NCBI GenBank assembly: GCA_951804985.1
Contig: OX638134.1
Span: 77,603,679 to 77,667,678, forward strand
Direction of reading: 5' to 3'
DNA from: Dryomyza anilis
Taxonomy: Eukaryota; Arthropoda; Insecta; Diptera; Dryomyzidae
DNA: 64,000 bases
The notes beneath the pieces are model-generated. The model ran no database searches. It saw nothing but the letters and a program-made list of their open reading frames with translations, and was not told the DNA's origin. The first letter of the stretch is position 1, and each line of letters begins with the position of its first letter. Both the position numbers and the translations under genes were made by a program. Shown here in pieces: positions 33,711 to 43,860 of this stretch.

Positions 33711-34880
33711 TAAAAATTTTAAAATTTTGTAAAAATTATGAAATTTTGTTTATATTATGAAATTTTGTTTATATTATGAAATTTTGTTATACTTATAAAT
33801 TTTCGCGATATTTATAAATTTTGGTGAAGATTATAAATTTTTGTTATAAATTTTGAAAATTATGAAATTTTGTATAAATCTGAAATTTTGTGAAAATAAT
33901 AAAATTTTGTTAAAATTATAAATTTTTGTGAACCCTAAAAAAATTGTGAAAATTATAAACTATTGTGGAAACTATAAATTTTTTGGCAAATTTTTGTGAA
34001 ATTTACAGATTTGTGTAAAAATTACAAATTTTTGTAAAATTACAAATCCTTGTGAAAATTAAAAAATTTTGTGAAAATTACAAATTTTTGTAAAATTTAC
34101 AAATTATTGTGAAAATTACAGATTTTTGTGAAAATTACAAATTTTTGTAAAAATTACAAATCATTGTGAAATTTACAGATTTTTGTGAAAATTAAAAATG
34201 TTTGTAAAAATTACAAATTTTTGTGAAAATTACAAATTTTTGTAAAATTTTCGAGTTATAATGAAAATTACAATTTTTTTATTTTTGTATCAACTACAAA
34301 TTTTTTTGTTTAACAAATTTTTATTACGAATTCTTGTGAAAATTATTGTATTTTGGTAAAATTATTAAAGGTTGTAATTATGAAATTTTGTTAAATTTTG
34401 TTAAATTTATTAATTATTAAAAATTAGAAATCATTGTAAAAATTAGAAAATTTGGTGAAAATTACAAATTTTTGTAAAATTTACAAATTATTGTGAAAAT
34501 TACAGATTTTTGTGAAAATTACAAATTTTTGTTAAAATTAGAAATTTTTGTAAAAATTACAAATCATTGTGAAATTTACAGATTTTTGTGAAAATTATTT
34601 TTGGGAAAATTACAAATTTTTGTGAAAATTACAAATTTTTGTAAAATTTTCAAGTTATTATGAAAATTAAAATTTTTTATTTTTGTATTAACTAACAATT
34701 TTTTGGTTTAACAAATTTTTATTGCGAATTCTTGTGAAAATTATTGTATTTTGATAAAATTATTAAAGGTTGTAATTATGAAATTTTGTTAAATTAAAAA
34801 TTTAGGTGAAATTTATTAATTATAGTGAAGATTATAAATTTTTGTTTAAATTGATTTTTTTGTGAAAATAACAATTTCTT
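33711..34880 (+). repeat. Diverged 19-bp satellite A', right part
   Basis: 19-bp units AAATTTTTGTGAAAATTAC, well phased at 34060-34240 and 34480-34660. Aligned to satellite A (AATTTTTAGTGAAAAATTG), 14 of 19 positions agree, so I infer common origin. A block around 34240-34400 (CAAATTTTTATTACGAATTC, TATTAAAGGTTGTAATTATG) recurs at about 34690-34790, a ~415-bp higher-order duplication. Confidence 0.85.
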
Positions 34881-35157
34881 TTTGTACAATTTTTTTGTGT
34901 TTATTAAATTGATGAATACTTTTTGTAAAATGTTGCACTTAAAAATGAAAATAATAATTTTTTTAAAGTATTGATAACCATTATTTATGTCTATGAAATT
35001 TGGTGTGTACTTTTTTTGTTGTTAAAATAATTAATTCTTTTTAGGGAATATAATAAATTATTAGTGAACATTTTGCTCTTATTAAAAGGATGAAATTCTG
35101 TTGCAATTAATTAATTTCTTGCGAAGGTTCTGTATTTATTGAGAATATGTATTTATT
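34881..35157. other. AT-rich transition DNA
   Basis: T-rich sequence grading from the satellite to the next element; no feature seen. Confidence 0.4.
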
Positions 35158-36303
35158 ATACCCTACACCTATGAGGTACAGGGTATATTAACTTTGTGCA
35201 TATATTGTAACGCCCCTTAGGAGGCGTGTCCGGTATGGAAAAGTATATATATTCTTGATCAGCATCACTACCCGAATCCGTTTAGCCATGTCCGTCTGTC
35301 TGTCTGTCCGTCTGTCTGTCTGTCCGTCTTGCTGTCTTGCTGTCTTGCTGTCCGAATACAGAATAACTTGAGAAATACTGATCAGAATGCGATGAAATTT
35401 CGTGTCAATATATTTTAGCCAAAAGTAGGAACTGAGTTTGAAAATGAGCCAAATCGGTCAACGGACACGCCCACCTCCTATACAAGTCACTTTTTTGTAA
35501 CTCTTTAGGAACTAATAACTCGAAAAGTATTCAAGATATAGGTATAAAATTTAAAATGTATTGTTATAATTCACCTAAAAATATGTGGTCCAAAAATGGG
35601 CGTGATACACCCACTTTTTTTTTTTCATTATTTCCCGGGTTTTCATAGTGGAAATTTGATCCGTAAATTATTAAAATCAAATCTATGAAATATTAGCCTT
35701 TCAAAATTTTAAATATAGGCGTGGTCCGCCCAATTATATTTTTCAATTTTTTTTTTAGTTTTTTATACTTTATATAAATTTTTTAATTTATGGGGATATA
35801 AGACGTAAATTTCTGATATATGAATAATATTCTGAGGGTGGGGAGGTTCAGCATAATTAAAATCTTTAAAATTAAGGTATGCAATTAAATAATAATAATA
35901 GTTTGGCGCTACAGTCCTGTACAGAACTTCGGCCGAGCTCTCTCACCATTTTGAGCTGTGCGTGTTATATTTGTACTCAAAGTGGTGGGACCTACAGTTT
36001 ATTGCCGAATCCGAACGGCGGGTGAGAGCTTTTCATAGGCAATGTTTTACTCTCGTAGGTTTGCCATTTACTGACGAGAGGTAGCGCGGTATAGAAAAAT
36101 GTTTCTATGAAAAGATGTTGTTAGCCCCAGTCCAGGCTTGAACCGGGGACCTTTCGACTCGCAGTCCAACGCACTAACCACTGAGCTACCGCGGCGCAAT
36201 TAAATATCGCACATTAATATCCCCACCAAAGGTGTAGGGTATTCCATAGTCGGGCCCGACCGACTATAAAAAATCCGCCTCATGTGACCGAACATACCCA
36301 TGT
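35158..36303 (+). mobile_element. DINE-1/INE-1-like element, copy 2, interrupted by a SINE
   Basis: Begins ATACCCTACACC (35158) with the ATACCCT…AGGGTAT stem-loop, followed by the TATATATTCTTGATCAGCAT core and the GTCYn run (35290-35350). The inner inverted repeat closes with GGTGTAGGGTAT at 36231-36242, and shared flank (GGGCCCGACCGACTATAAA, ATGTGACCGAACATACCCA) runs to about 36303. A 304-bp SINE lies at 35892-36195. Identity to copy 3 is high by eye, with only scattered differences over about 650 bp, indicating recent spread. Non-coding. Confidence 0.85.
35892..36195 (-). mobile_element. tRNA-derived SINE nested in DINE-like copy 2
   Basis: Read on the minus strand, 36195-36124 is a 72-nt tRNA-like head. 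The acceptor stem is GCCGCGG with CTGGGGC (6 of 7 pairs). The A box TAGCTCAGTGG is at 36188-36178 and the B box GGTTCAAGCC at 36144-36135, both close to the RNA polymerase III consensus. A ~210-bp body follows, then a TAT/TTA trinucleotide tail (35892-35901). The element is flanked by an 11-bp target duplication, GCAATTAAATA (35881-35891 and 36196-36206). Copy 1 of the host element keeps the empty site (6638-6648, minus strand). It would be mobilised in trans by a LINE. The anticodon-arm sequence is imperfect, so I do not assign the parent tRNA. Confidence 0.93.
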
Positions 36304-37780
36304 TTTTTATATGTATTTATTGAATATTGTATTTTGTTAATATTACGTATTTTATTTGTGAAATCGTCGAACTATTTTTGTGAAAATTATAAAATTTACA
36401 ATTTTTGTACGTGAAATTTAAAATTTGTGCGTGAATTATATCTTTTATTTATGGATATTTCTATAATTTTTTCATATTTTTTATGATAAAATTTATGAAT
36501 ATTTCAGGTATTTTTATGGTTTTTTCCTTTATTTTTTTTAACATTTTTATTTAAATGAAAAATTACAAGAATTATAATATTGTGAATATTATGAAATAAT
36601 AAAAAAAAAAAATCTAGGAAAAATATTATGAATTTTAGAAAAAATTATGAATTTTATGTGAAAACATTTTTTTTTTATTAATTTTTTTAATTTTTATGAA
36701 ATTTGATGTATTTTTGTGAAAAAGAGATATTCGGGCAATTTTTAGTAAACTCATATTAAAATTTCCATTCGATCGAATTGGTTTTTATGGAACAGATGTC
36801 GATGTTTAAAAAAAACCTTTTCAATTGAATTGACACCATTTTAATTCTGTTTAAGAAATTCAATTCGTTTCTGGTGTACATTTTTTAAAATTTGAATTAA
36901 ATGTCAGTTTTTTAGCCTAGATATAGTGTTTTTTTTTATAAAAATAAGATAAATATATTTATAAATGTTCACATTTATACTTATCGCATATAAGGTACGT
37001 GCGCATCATATGTGTTATTTATTCAATGATTTCAATTGAAATATTTTATACTAAAGTTTTATGTACGTACTTCCCCATTTAAATTGAGCGGAAAAAACCT
37101 TATATTTGTTCACACATTATTTTGTTGTTTTTCATACTTTATTTTATTTTTTTTTTGTTTTGTACTATTTTGTTATCTAATTTTGTAAAATATTGCAACC
37201 AGCTACTTCCTAGAATATGATGTCAACACAGCAAAAACAATCAAAACAAATTTGTTGCTATCATTATGTGTTAAGTTAAAAGCAAAAATACAAAAAATAA
37301 AACTATTTGTTTACCTTGCCGGCTGCTGATAAAATGTGACGATATTACATACGCAAATTAAACGACGCGACATTTATATTTTTCCGTACTGTATCGCTTA
37401 AAAACTGAACGAGGTATTTAAGTATTTGCTAACAGAATTTACTTACAAATTAAGTTTATTTCTAATTTTTCATATATTATAGTGCACATTTTTTTAATAA
37501 TTATACTTTAATTTGATAAAAATTACTAAAATTCTCTAAAACATTACTCTGCAATTATTAGATTATAAGTTCTAATGTGATAATCTTTTTTTTTTTTTGA
37601 TATTTATGTAAATTTTGTAAAAACTATTAATTTTTTTTTTTTGGTAAATTTGATGATTTTTTGTAATAATTTTTTTGTTAATTTGAATTAGGAATTATAA
37701 TTTTCTTTGAATATTGAATCTGTGTAGATAATATTGTTTTTGTGATCATTTATTATATTTTGTTGATAACACTGTCCGAC
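36304..37780. other. AT-rich unique DNA with satellite-like words
   Basis: 36340-36720 has scattered TTTTTGTGAAAATTA words like satellite A' but no clear phase. The rest is AT-rich unique DNA without recognised genes. Confidence 0.4.
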
Positions 37781-38249
37781 AAAATTCAAATTTTAACATG
37801 GTGCAACAAAAAATGCATCATATATAGGATACCGTAAATTGCATCAGCTTTATCAAATTATATCTAGTTTTTGAGATATAGCCCATTTTTTAATTTTTCA
37901 TCTTTTTATCTTCTTTTATTTTTAAAATCACAACAAAGGATAAGAAGAAATAAATTATTTACGATATTAGAAGTTGAAAATATCGCGCTATAATACAAAA
38001 ATTTGCTTTTATGCGTTGTTTGCGAGATATAAGCAAAATAAATTCAAACATTTACAAAAAATTAAAAAAATTGGAAATAAATAGATGAAATAAAAATTAA
38101 AAAAAAAAAGATTTTTATAGATTACACTACAGAACAGCCTTTCATTCAGCGCAGCAGTCAAGGTTATTTTTGTATTATGTAAAATGTCGCCCTTATTCCG
38201 AAAATATGATTTAATAATGTTTCTTTGGTTAGGTTTACAAAATATGGGC
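37781..38249. other. AT-rich unique DNA left of inverted repeats
   Basis: Contains GAGATATAGCCCA and GCGAGATATAAGC words that echo the CGCGAGATATTT words of the inverted-repeat arms to the right. No gene. Confidence 0.4.
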
Positions 38250-38345
38250 CAATAACTTTTGGACCGAGCTTTCATAAAGGTGGTCACATATATTTGCAAA
38301 TATCTCGCGTTTGAAATAACAATCTTATATCGAATGAAAGCTAAT
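38230..38345 (-). repeat. Inverted-repeat arm, copy A
   Basis: AAATATCTCGCGTTTGAAAT with CAATCTTATATCGAATG at 38300-38337 matches, in reverse complement, 39390-39470. GGCCAATAACTTTTGGACC nearby resembles GACCAAAGTTATGACC at 39508. One of three arms that suggest an old transposon; see 39375-39580 and 40095-40240. Confidence 0.65.
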
Positions 38346-38629
38346 TGAATATCGAATAAACATTTCTTAGAACATTTTTAAATTGGTTCATTAGTTTAAG
38401 AGAACTCGAAAAGAAAACTTGAAAAACATATTTTTTTCAACAAAAATTTAAGAAAAAAATCATTTAAAAAAAATGGAAAAAAATCGAGAAAGTAAGATGA
38501 TACACAAATTTTAATTTTTCAAAATTAGTTCACACTCTTAAGAAGAAATTGAGCTATAAATGAGAAAAATATATGGGTAACATTTGAGAATAAAAACAGT
38601 TATGTGAAGGCAATATATTTGAGTGCCAT

Positions 38630-39076
38630 ACAAATAGGCATAAAAATAAAAAAAAATAAAATGTGAGTGGATCACGATTATTTTTTGAGTACCTATTGGT
38701 AGATGATTGCTTGTATTTAATTTTAAATTTTATAACTTTATCTTTAATAATTAACGAGATATGTGATACTAAAAAGTAAACCCATATTTCGTAGTGGATG
38801 TAGTAGATTACGTTGTCTAAATCGACTCATTTTCGAACTTCGAATTACTATTCTACTAAAATATATTAAAAATAAATTTTACATCATTCGGAATAGCAGT
38901 TTTTAAGTTATCGTGTATAGGCGGACAGACAGACAGACGGTCATATCTAAATCGACTCGGAAAGTGATGTTGACCAAGAAAATATATACTTTTCATATCA
39001 GTCACGCCTACTAAGAGGCGCTAAAATATCCTCACATATATTTTATAACTTGTAACCCATGGGTATAGGGTATAAA
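38630..39076 (-). mobile_element. Diverged DINE-like element, copy 4
   Basis: Same order as copy 1: GAGTGGATCACG, then TAACGAGAT, GTAACCCATGGGTATAGGG and the GACAGACAGACGG run with AAATATATACTTTTCATATC and CACGCCTACTAAGAGGCG. Many substitutions separate it from copies 1-3, so it is an older insertion or another subfamily. The left end is unclear. It lies between inverted arms A and B and was probably inserted into that element. Confidence 0.7.
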
Positions 39077-39374
39077 CATATTATGCGATTTTTTTAGTTA
39101 ATACCCAATTGTAATGCTTTCACATGATTTTTTCTGTTCTCAAAACGTATCTATAGATTTCTTTTATTTTTACATCATTTTCTTTAAAAATGTACAGGCT
39201 AATTTTGTAATATTACAAACTGTGCATCATCTTGCGTTTTTAATTTTTCGCCATTTTTTAAATGCATTTTTTAATAAAATTTTGGTCGACAAAATTTACA
39301 TTTTTCGAGTTCTTCTATAGAGTTTTCTTAAACCAGTAAAGCAATTCCAAACTATTGTAAGAATTGTTTATTGA

Positions 39375-39580
39375 ATATTTAATTATCTTTTATTCGATAT
39401 AACAATTGAGTTTATGGATTTTATTAAACGCGAGATATTTACAAATATGTGTGATCACCTTTTTGAATTTGCCCGAAATCTCGTAAACCCATTCGTATTG
39501 ATCTGACCAAAGTTATGACCAGTCAAACGCAAAATATATTAATTTTAAGGTGTACCTTTTATTTATTGCATAACATCTAC
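39375..39580 (+). repeat. Inverted-repeat arm, copy B
   Basis: CGCGAGATATTTACAAATAT, GATCTGACCAAAGTTATGAC and TTTATTTATTGCATAACAT. Its left half is inverted relative to arm A (38230-38345) and its right half relative to arm C (40095-40240). Confidence 0.75.
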
Positions 39581-40094
39581 GATTTTCATTATAAAATAAA
39601 CCTATATATCTTATATCAGACTTGATTTATATGTCTATGCTTTCTTTTACTTTGTTTTTACAAATCACTCTTTAATTCTGAGCTTAATGTGAAATTCACA
39701 AATTCGATTCAAAAATGTACATGCTTATGTACATTTCTGTTCGATATGAACATAAGCAGTAAAATATTTTATTTAATTTTAAAAACATGACAATTTATTA
39801 GGATTCTATTGTAGGATACTAAGGCAAACCAATGGAAAGTAATAGATTTATGCACAGCAGAATTCTACTGCTTTAAGATTTTGTTGAAATTTCTATGAGT
39901 AATTGATGGTCAAAAAAAATTATATTGATTAAAAGAAGCATCATATAAGAAAATTTAAGAAAAAAAAACAAATGCGAGAATTTGTATTTAATCTGAAGAC
40001 TGATTTGTAAAATCAAAGTAAGAGGTATCATACAATTATGGATCAAGTTTCACATATAATATATGCATTTATTGAATTCTAAAAGCTGTATATG
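39581..40094. other. Spacer between arms B and C
   Basis: AT-rich, no recognised gene. It would be the loop of a ~790-bp foldback formed by arms B and C. Confidence 0.45.
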
Positions 40095-40240
40095 TTATGC
40101 AATAAATAATAGGTAACCTTAAAATATATATTTTTTGTGTTTGACTGGTCATAACTTTGGCCAGATCAATCCGAATTTCATGCAATTTATTATAAAATAA
40201 TAGCTGAAATATTCTCAATGGAATACAAAAGGAATGTGAT
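40095..40240 (-). repeat. Inverted-repeat arm, copy C
   Basis: ATGTTATGCAATAAATAATA, GACTGGTCATAACTTTGGCC and GATCAATCCGAATTTCATG mirror arm B. Together, arms B and C look like terminal inverted repeats of about 130 bp. Confidence 0.75.
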
Positions 40241-40313
40241 CAAAAACTTAAATTTGTAAAAAGTTAAAAACTAAAATATGTAAAAATACACGAGAATTGC
40301 CATATATTTGTAC

Positions 40314-40653
40314 AGGGTTTTTCAAATGGGACGCTACAAAAGTAGAGCGACAGGGACAGCAAACGACGTCATATTTCTTGCTGCTCTTTTGACATTTCTC
40401 TTCAGTAAGGTTTGCCATTTTATGATGGAAAGATATACGAGCCAACAACGAGTCAAAATTATTAAAATTTACTACCGAAATTCGAATTCGTATATCTTTT
40501 CATCATGAAATGGCTAACCTTACTGAAGCGAAATGTCAAAAGAGCGGCAAGAAATATGGCGTCGTTTGCTGTCCCTGTCGCTCTACTTTTGTAGCGTCCC
40601 TGTTGAAAACCCCTTAAAAAAAACTTTTGTAGCGCTCTTATTGAAAAACACTT
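40314..40653. mobile_element. Foldback element F, copy 2
   Basis: Arms about 40314-40440 and 40488-40614 are inverted repeats around a ~47-bp spacer. They contain GGGACGCTACAAAAGTAGAG, AAACGACGTCATATTTCTTG and TTCAGTAAGGTTTGCCAT. A shortened third arm copy (CTTTTGTAGCGCTCTTATTG) follows to about 40653, as in copy 1 at 28631. Relative to copy 1 the spacer is inverted. Such arms would fold into a hairpin of more than 120 bp if transcribed. Confidence 0.9.
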
Positions 40654-41079
40654 AATTACATAATAACTCAAAAACTGGAGGCAGTCTGAGAAAACTGAGT
40701 ATGAGGTCGTGATTAGAATCATGAAGTCCTTCGGAAAATCACACCAACTTCGTGGATACCTACAAAAGGTTTCAATTTGTTGTCTAGTGTTACTATTATA
40801 TATCCTCTGCAAAACATCAATTATTTTTTTTTTTCAAATTATTAGGTTTTTTTTTGTCATGTTGAGATATTTTTTGATTTAAAAAAATTATGAATTGTAT
40901 GTGAACGTTAGCATTTTATACGGTGTAATTATGCTTTATTTTAGTAATTGATATTTATGATTTTTTTTTTAAAACTATGATTTTTTTTTTTTGGTCAAAA
41001 TGATTAATTTTTTTGTAAAGATTTACAACTTCGAAGTAAATGTTAAAAACCTTATGAATTAAACATTTTTATAAGAATA
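40654..41079. other. AT-rich unique DNA
   Basis: T-run-rich sequence, no gene or defined repeat noted. Confidence 0.4.
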
Positions 41080-41770
41080 ATAATTTTTATGCCAAAAGTG
41101 CGAATTTGCATTTTTAAAAATATAGGGAAATCAAATTTTAAAGTTTGAATTGCTTTAAAAATTAGTAAACAAAATGTTGAATTTTTTTTATTATTTTGGT
41201 TTATTCATAAATTATTATAACGTATAAAAAATATATTTGGATTTGGACAATTTGTGGCTATGTGTGGCTATATCCTGACTAAAACGCAAATATTTTTATA
41301 TTTTTGCTACAACTATTTATTTATGCAAGATAAAATAATGATGTAAAGGCATTAATTGTTTTTTTTTTCAAATCACCTTTAGATTGGCATAATTATTTAA
41401 AAATAATTTGCCAAACATTTTTCTTGCAAATGATAAAAATTTTATAAAATTATTTTTAAATAATGATGCCTATCGATAGGTACTTTAGAAACAAACAATT
41501 AATGCCTTTACACCGCTATTTTATATTATACCAATAAAAAGTTATGGCAAAAAAACGAAAAGATTCGCCCTTTTGGCATGACAAGATTTTTCAATTTTTC
41601 AAATTCGCCCTTTTAGTTTTGTCTTTTGTGGCTAGAAATATCCAACCAAAACACACACGATTTTGGCACAGTTTACTTGAAGAAAAACTACATTAAAAAA
41701 TTAAAAAAAAACGCAAATTTTAATAATTACACATTCGCCTCTTTGGCATGATAGTGACGATATTTTTTTT
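41080..41770. mobile_element. Cluster of CGCCC-TTTGG-ATGAC repeat ends
   Basis: ATGCCAAAAGTGCGAATTTG (41092) is inverted relative to ATTCGCCCTTTTGGCATGAC (41563-41582). Further same-orientation ends lie at 41603 (AATTCGCCCTTTTAG) and 41733 (ATTCGCCTCTTTGGCATGAT). 41085-41160 matches 5106-5180 in reverse complement. I infer a non-autonomous element of about 490 bp (41090-41582) plus partial copies. A palindromic MITE lies within it. No transposase. Confidence 0.55.
41330..41524. mobile_element. 195-bp palindromic MITE
   Basis: The perfect 20-bp terminal repeat TGTAAAGGCATTAATTGTTT (41342-41361) pairs with its complement at 41493-41512. With a few mismatches the pairing extends outward to ATAAAATA on both sides (41330, 41524). 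A second inverted pair inside (41386-41409 and 41447-41470) matches at 23 of 24 positions. Nearly the whole element can therefore fold on itself. It is nested in the 41080-41770 cluster. Confidence 0.8.
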
Positions 41771-42529
41771 AAATTTCTAGTGTTTCAATATTGAAAATAT
41801 TCAATATGTTTTTATATTTATTTTGTTATTTTCTATTTGTTCTATTCTATTTGTTCTATTCTATTTGTTATTTATGTTAATAAATTTTAAAATATTATAA
41901 TATTTAGAATATTTTTTATATTTTTTTAATAACATTTTGTTATTTGTATTATTTAATTTATTTTTTTTCTTTATTAAATTTTCAGTATATGGTTTTAAGT
42001 TTTTAATTTTTTTTTTATTTGTGCATTTTAATCTACTATTTATGTTGCGCTTCATTGCCGCAAAATTCATCGCTGCTGTGTACCTAAATCAATCTGTTGA
42101 ATTTATGAATTGTTGTCGTACTATATACTCGTTGCTGCTGCCGCTGTTAGCAACAATAATTGTTGTGCTTTTGATTTGTTTGATTTGCAAGTCGTAGATT
42201 AAGTGCAAAAAAAATGATTATACAAAATTGTCAGCTGAGTGTCACTTGACTAAATTGACGGCATAACTAAGGTCTCGTTTACAGCACTAATTAGTAGTGC
42301 TTATAGTGTATAATGAAGATCTTTTTTTTAAACAATGAATTAAATGTAAAACAGCCAGATTTGATATCTGAAAGTTGTGAATAATTTTTTCTGTTTTTAC
42401 TATTTATTTTTTTTATAATTTGCGGGTATTGATTTTAACTGCTTCTTTAGTATAACTGTACCCTATTGATCAAATCAAAATGTACATGAGCAAATCATTA
42501 ACCGGTTCTGTAATTGGATATAATATTTG
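41771..42529. other. AT-rich DNA with short unique island
   Basis: TCTATTTGTTCTATTC repeats at 41832-41870, then unique DNA with GTTGCTGCTGCCGCTG (42130). Frames at 41937-42197 are compositional. No gene recognised. Confidence 0.4.
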
Positions 42530-43270
42530 CTGCAATCATGTTTTTCACAATCTTTCTTGGTTGAATCAATCATTTTATGATTGCTGCAATTATGTTTTTA
42601 CGTCCTTGTCTGCCGCAATCGTTGTATGATTGCGGCAATTATCATAGTATGATTAACGTTATTGTTGTTTTTCTAAGTGACTCTTTTGTAGCAATCATTG
42701 CATTATTGCTGCAATCATGTTTTACACAATCTTTCTTGGTTAAATCAATAATTTTATGATTGCTACATTCATGTTTTTTAAGTCCTTGTCTGAAGCAATC
42801 GTTGTATGTTTGCGGCAATTATCATTTTATGATTAAAGTTATTGTAGCAATCATTGCAATATTGATGTAATGGCATTCCACAAAATTTCTTGGTTGAATC
42901 AATCATTTTATGATTGCTGCAATCATGTTTTTTACGTCCTTGTCTGAAGCAATCGTTGTATGATTGCGGCAATCATAGTTTTTACAAGCGTTCTTCTTTT
43001 AAGCAATCATGCATTGCTATTTTACATGATTTCTGGAATTATAGCATGATTATAACAAAAAATAACTATTATTCAGGAAATCATCCATACTTGAAGTACA
43101 TTTTTTTCACAAAAATTTGTTTGCTAATCATAATATGATTTTAGAAATCATTTAATGAATGACGCAATAATTTTCAACAAATGGGTATGATTGAGACAAA
43201 CAATAATGATCTCAAGAATTATATTATTACTGCTACAATCATAATTTATTTGCTACAATCATATTTGTTC
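42530..43270 (+). repeat. ~155-180-bp tandem repeat built from CAATCAT/ATGATTG words
   Basis: The phrase TTTCTTGGTTGAATCAAT starts repeats at about 42553, 42732 and 42886 (spacing 179 and 154 bp). Each unit also has ACGTCCTTGTCTG and GCAATCGTTGTATGATTGC. Within units, CAATCAT and its complement ATGATTG alternate, so short hairpins such as CAATCATTTTATGATTG occur many times. The pattern decays to the right up to about 43270. Confidence 0.85.
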
Positions 43271-43599
43271 GTCTGCGTGCAGTTTCCCATAATAATTAAA
43301 AAAAAGCTTTTGAATTTTTTATGCCATTTTTTTTTATTAATTTCATCATATTAGAATTTTTATAGCAATATTCAAAAACGTATTCAATCATATTAGAAAT
43401 CAAATTTAAACAAATTTACAATTTCCTATCGTACTATTCTCGTTAGGGTTCATTTTAACAATTCATTTGTTATAGTATACTTGTATCACAATTCATATTA
43501 ATTTTTTTAATTTGTTTTCTTTACAGGTGTGGAAAAAGGCTGATTATTTGTCATCTATCTATAATTTGTGCTAATTAATCTAAATTAATAACTAAATCA
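43271..43599. other. AT-rich unique DNA
   Basis: No feature seen beyond ordinary AT-rich sequence. Confidence 0.4.
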
Positions 43600-43860
43600 A
43601 ATAGAAAAGTGTTTCGGTTCGTGTCGGTATCAAAAGTGTCGTTTCGAGTCGGTGAAAAGTTTCGATTTCTACTAATATTTGTGAAAAACGTGTCTCCTAT
43701 TTGCAAAAAAAAATGTTTAAAGTGTTTCGGTTCGTGTCGGTGTCGTAAGTGTCGTTTAGTGTCGGTATTTAAAGTGTCGTTTTTATCGGTATTAAATGTG
43801 TCTTTTAGTGTCGGTATTAAAAGTGTCGTTTCGTATTGTTAAAAAGGTACTGATAATTGT
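43600..43860 (+). repeat. ~23-27-bp minisatellite (AGTGTCGTTT-GTGTCGGTATT)
   Basis: About eight units on the theme AGTGTCGTTTAGTGTCGGTA plus a short A/T tail, with variable length. The lead phrase GTGTTTCGGTTCGTGTCGGT occurs at about 43608 and 43720, 112 bp apart. The frame 43609-43842 is repeat-derived. Confidence 0.85.

Noticed and set aside
36124..36195. A functional tRNA gene on the minus strand
   Set aside because: A and B boxes and the acceptor stem are present, but the anticodon and T stems have mismatches, no terminator T-run follows, and it continues into a SINE body with a target duplication.
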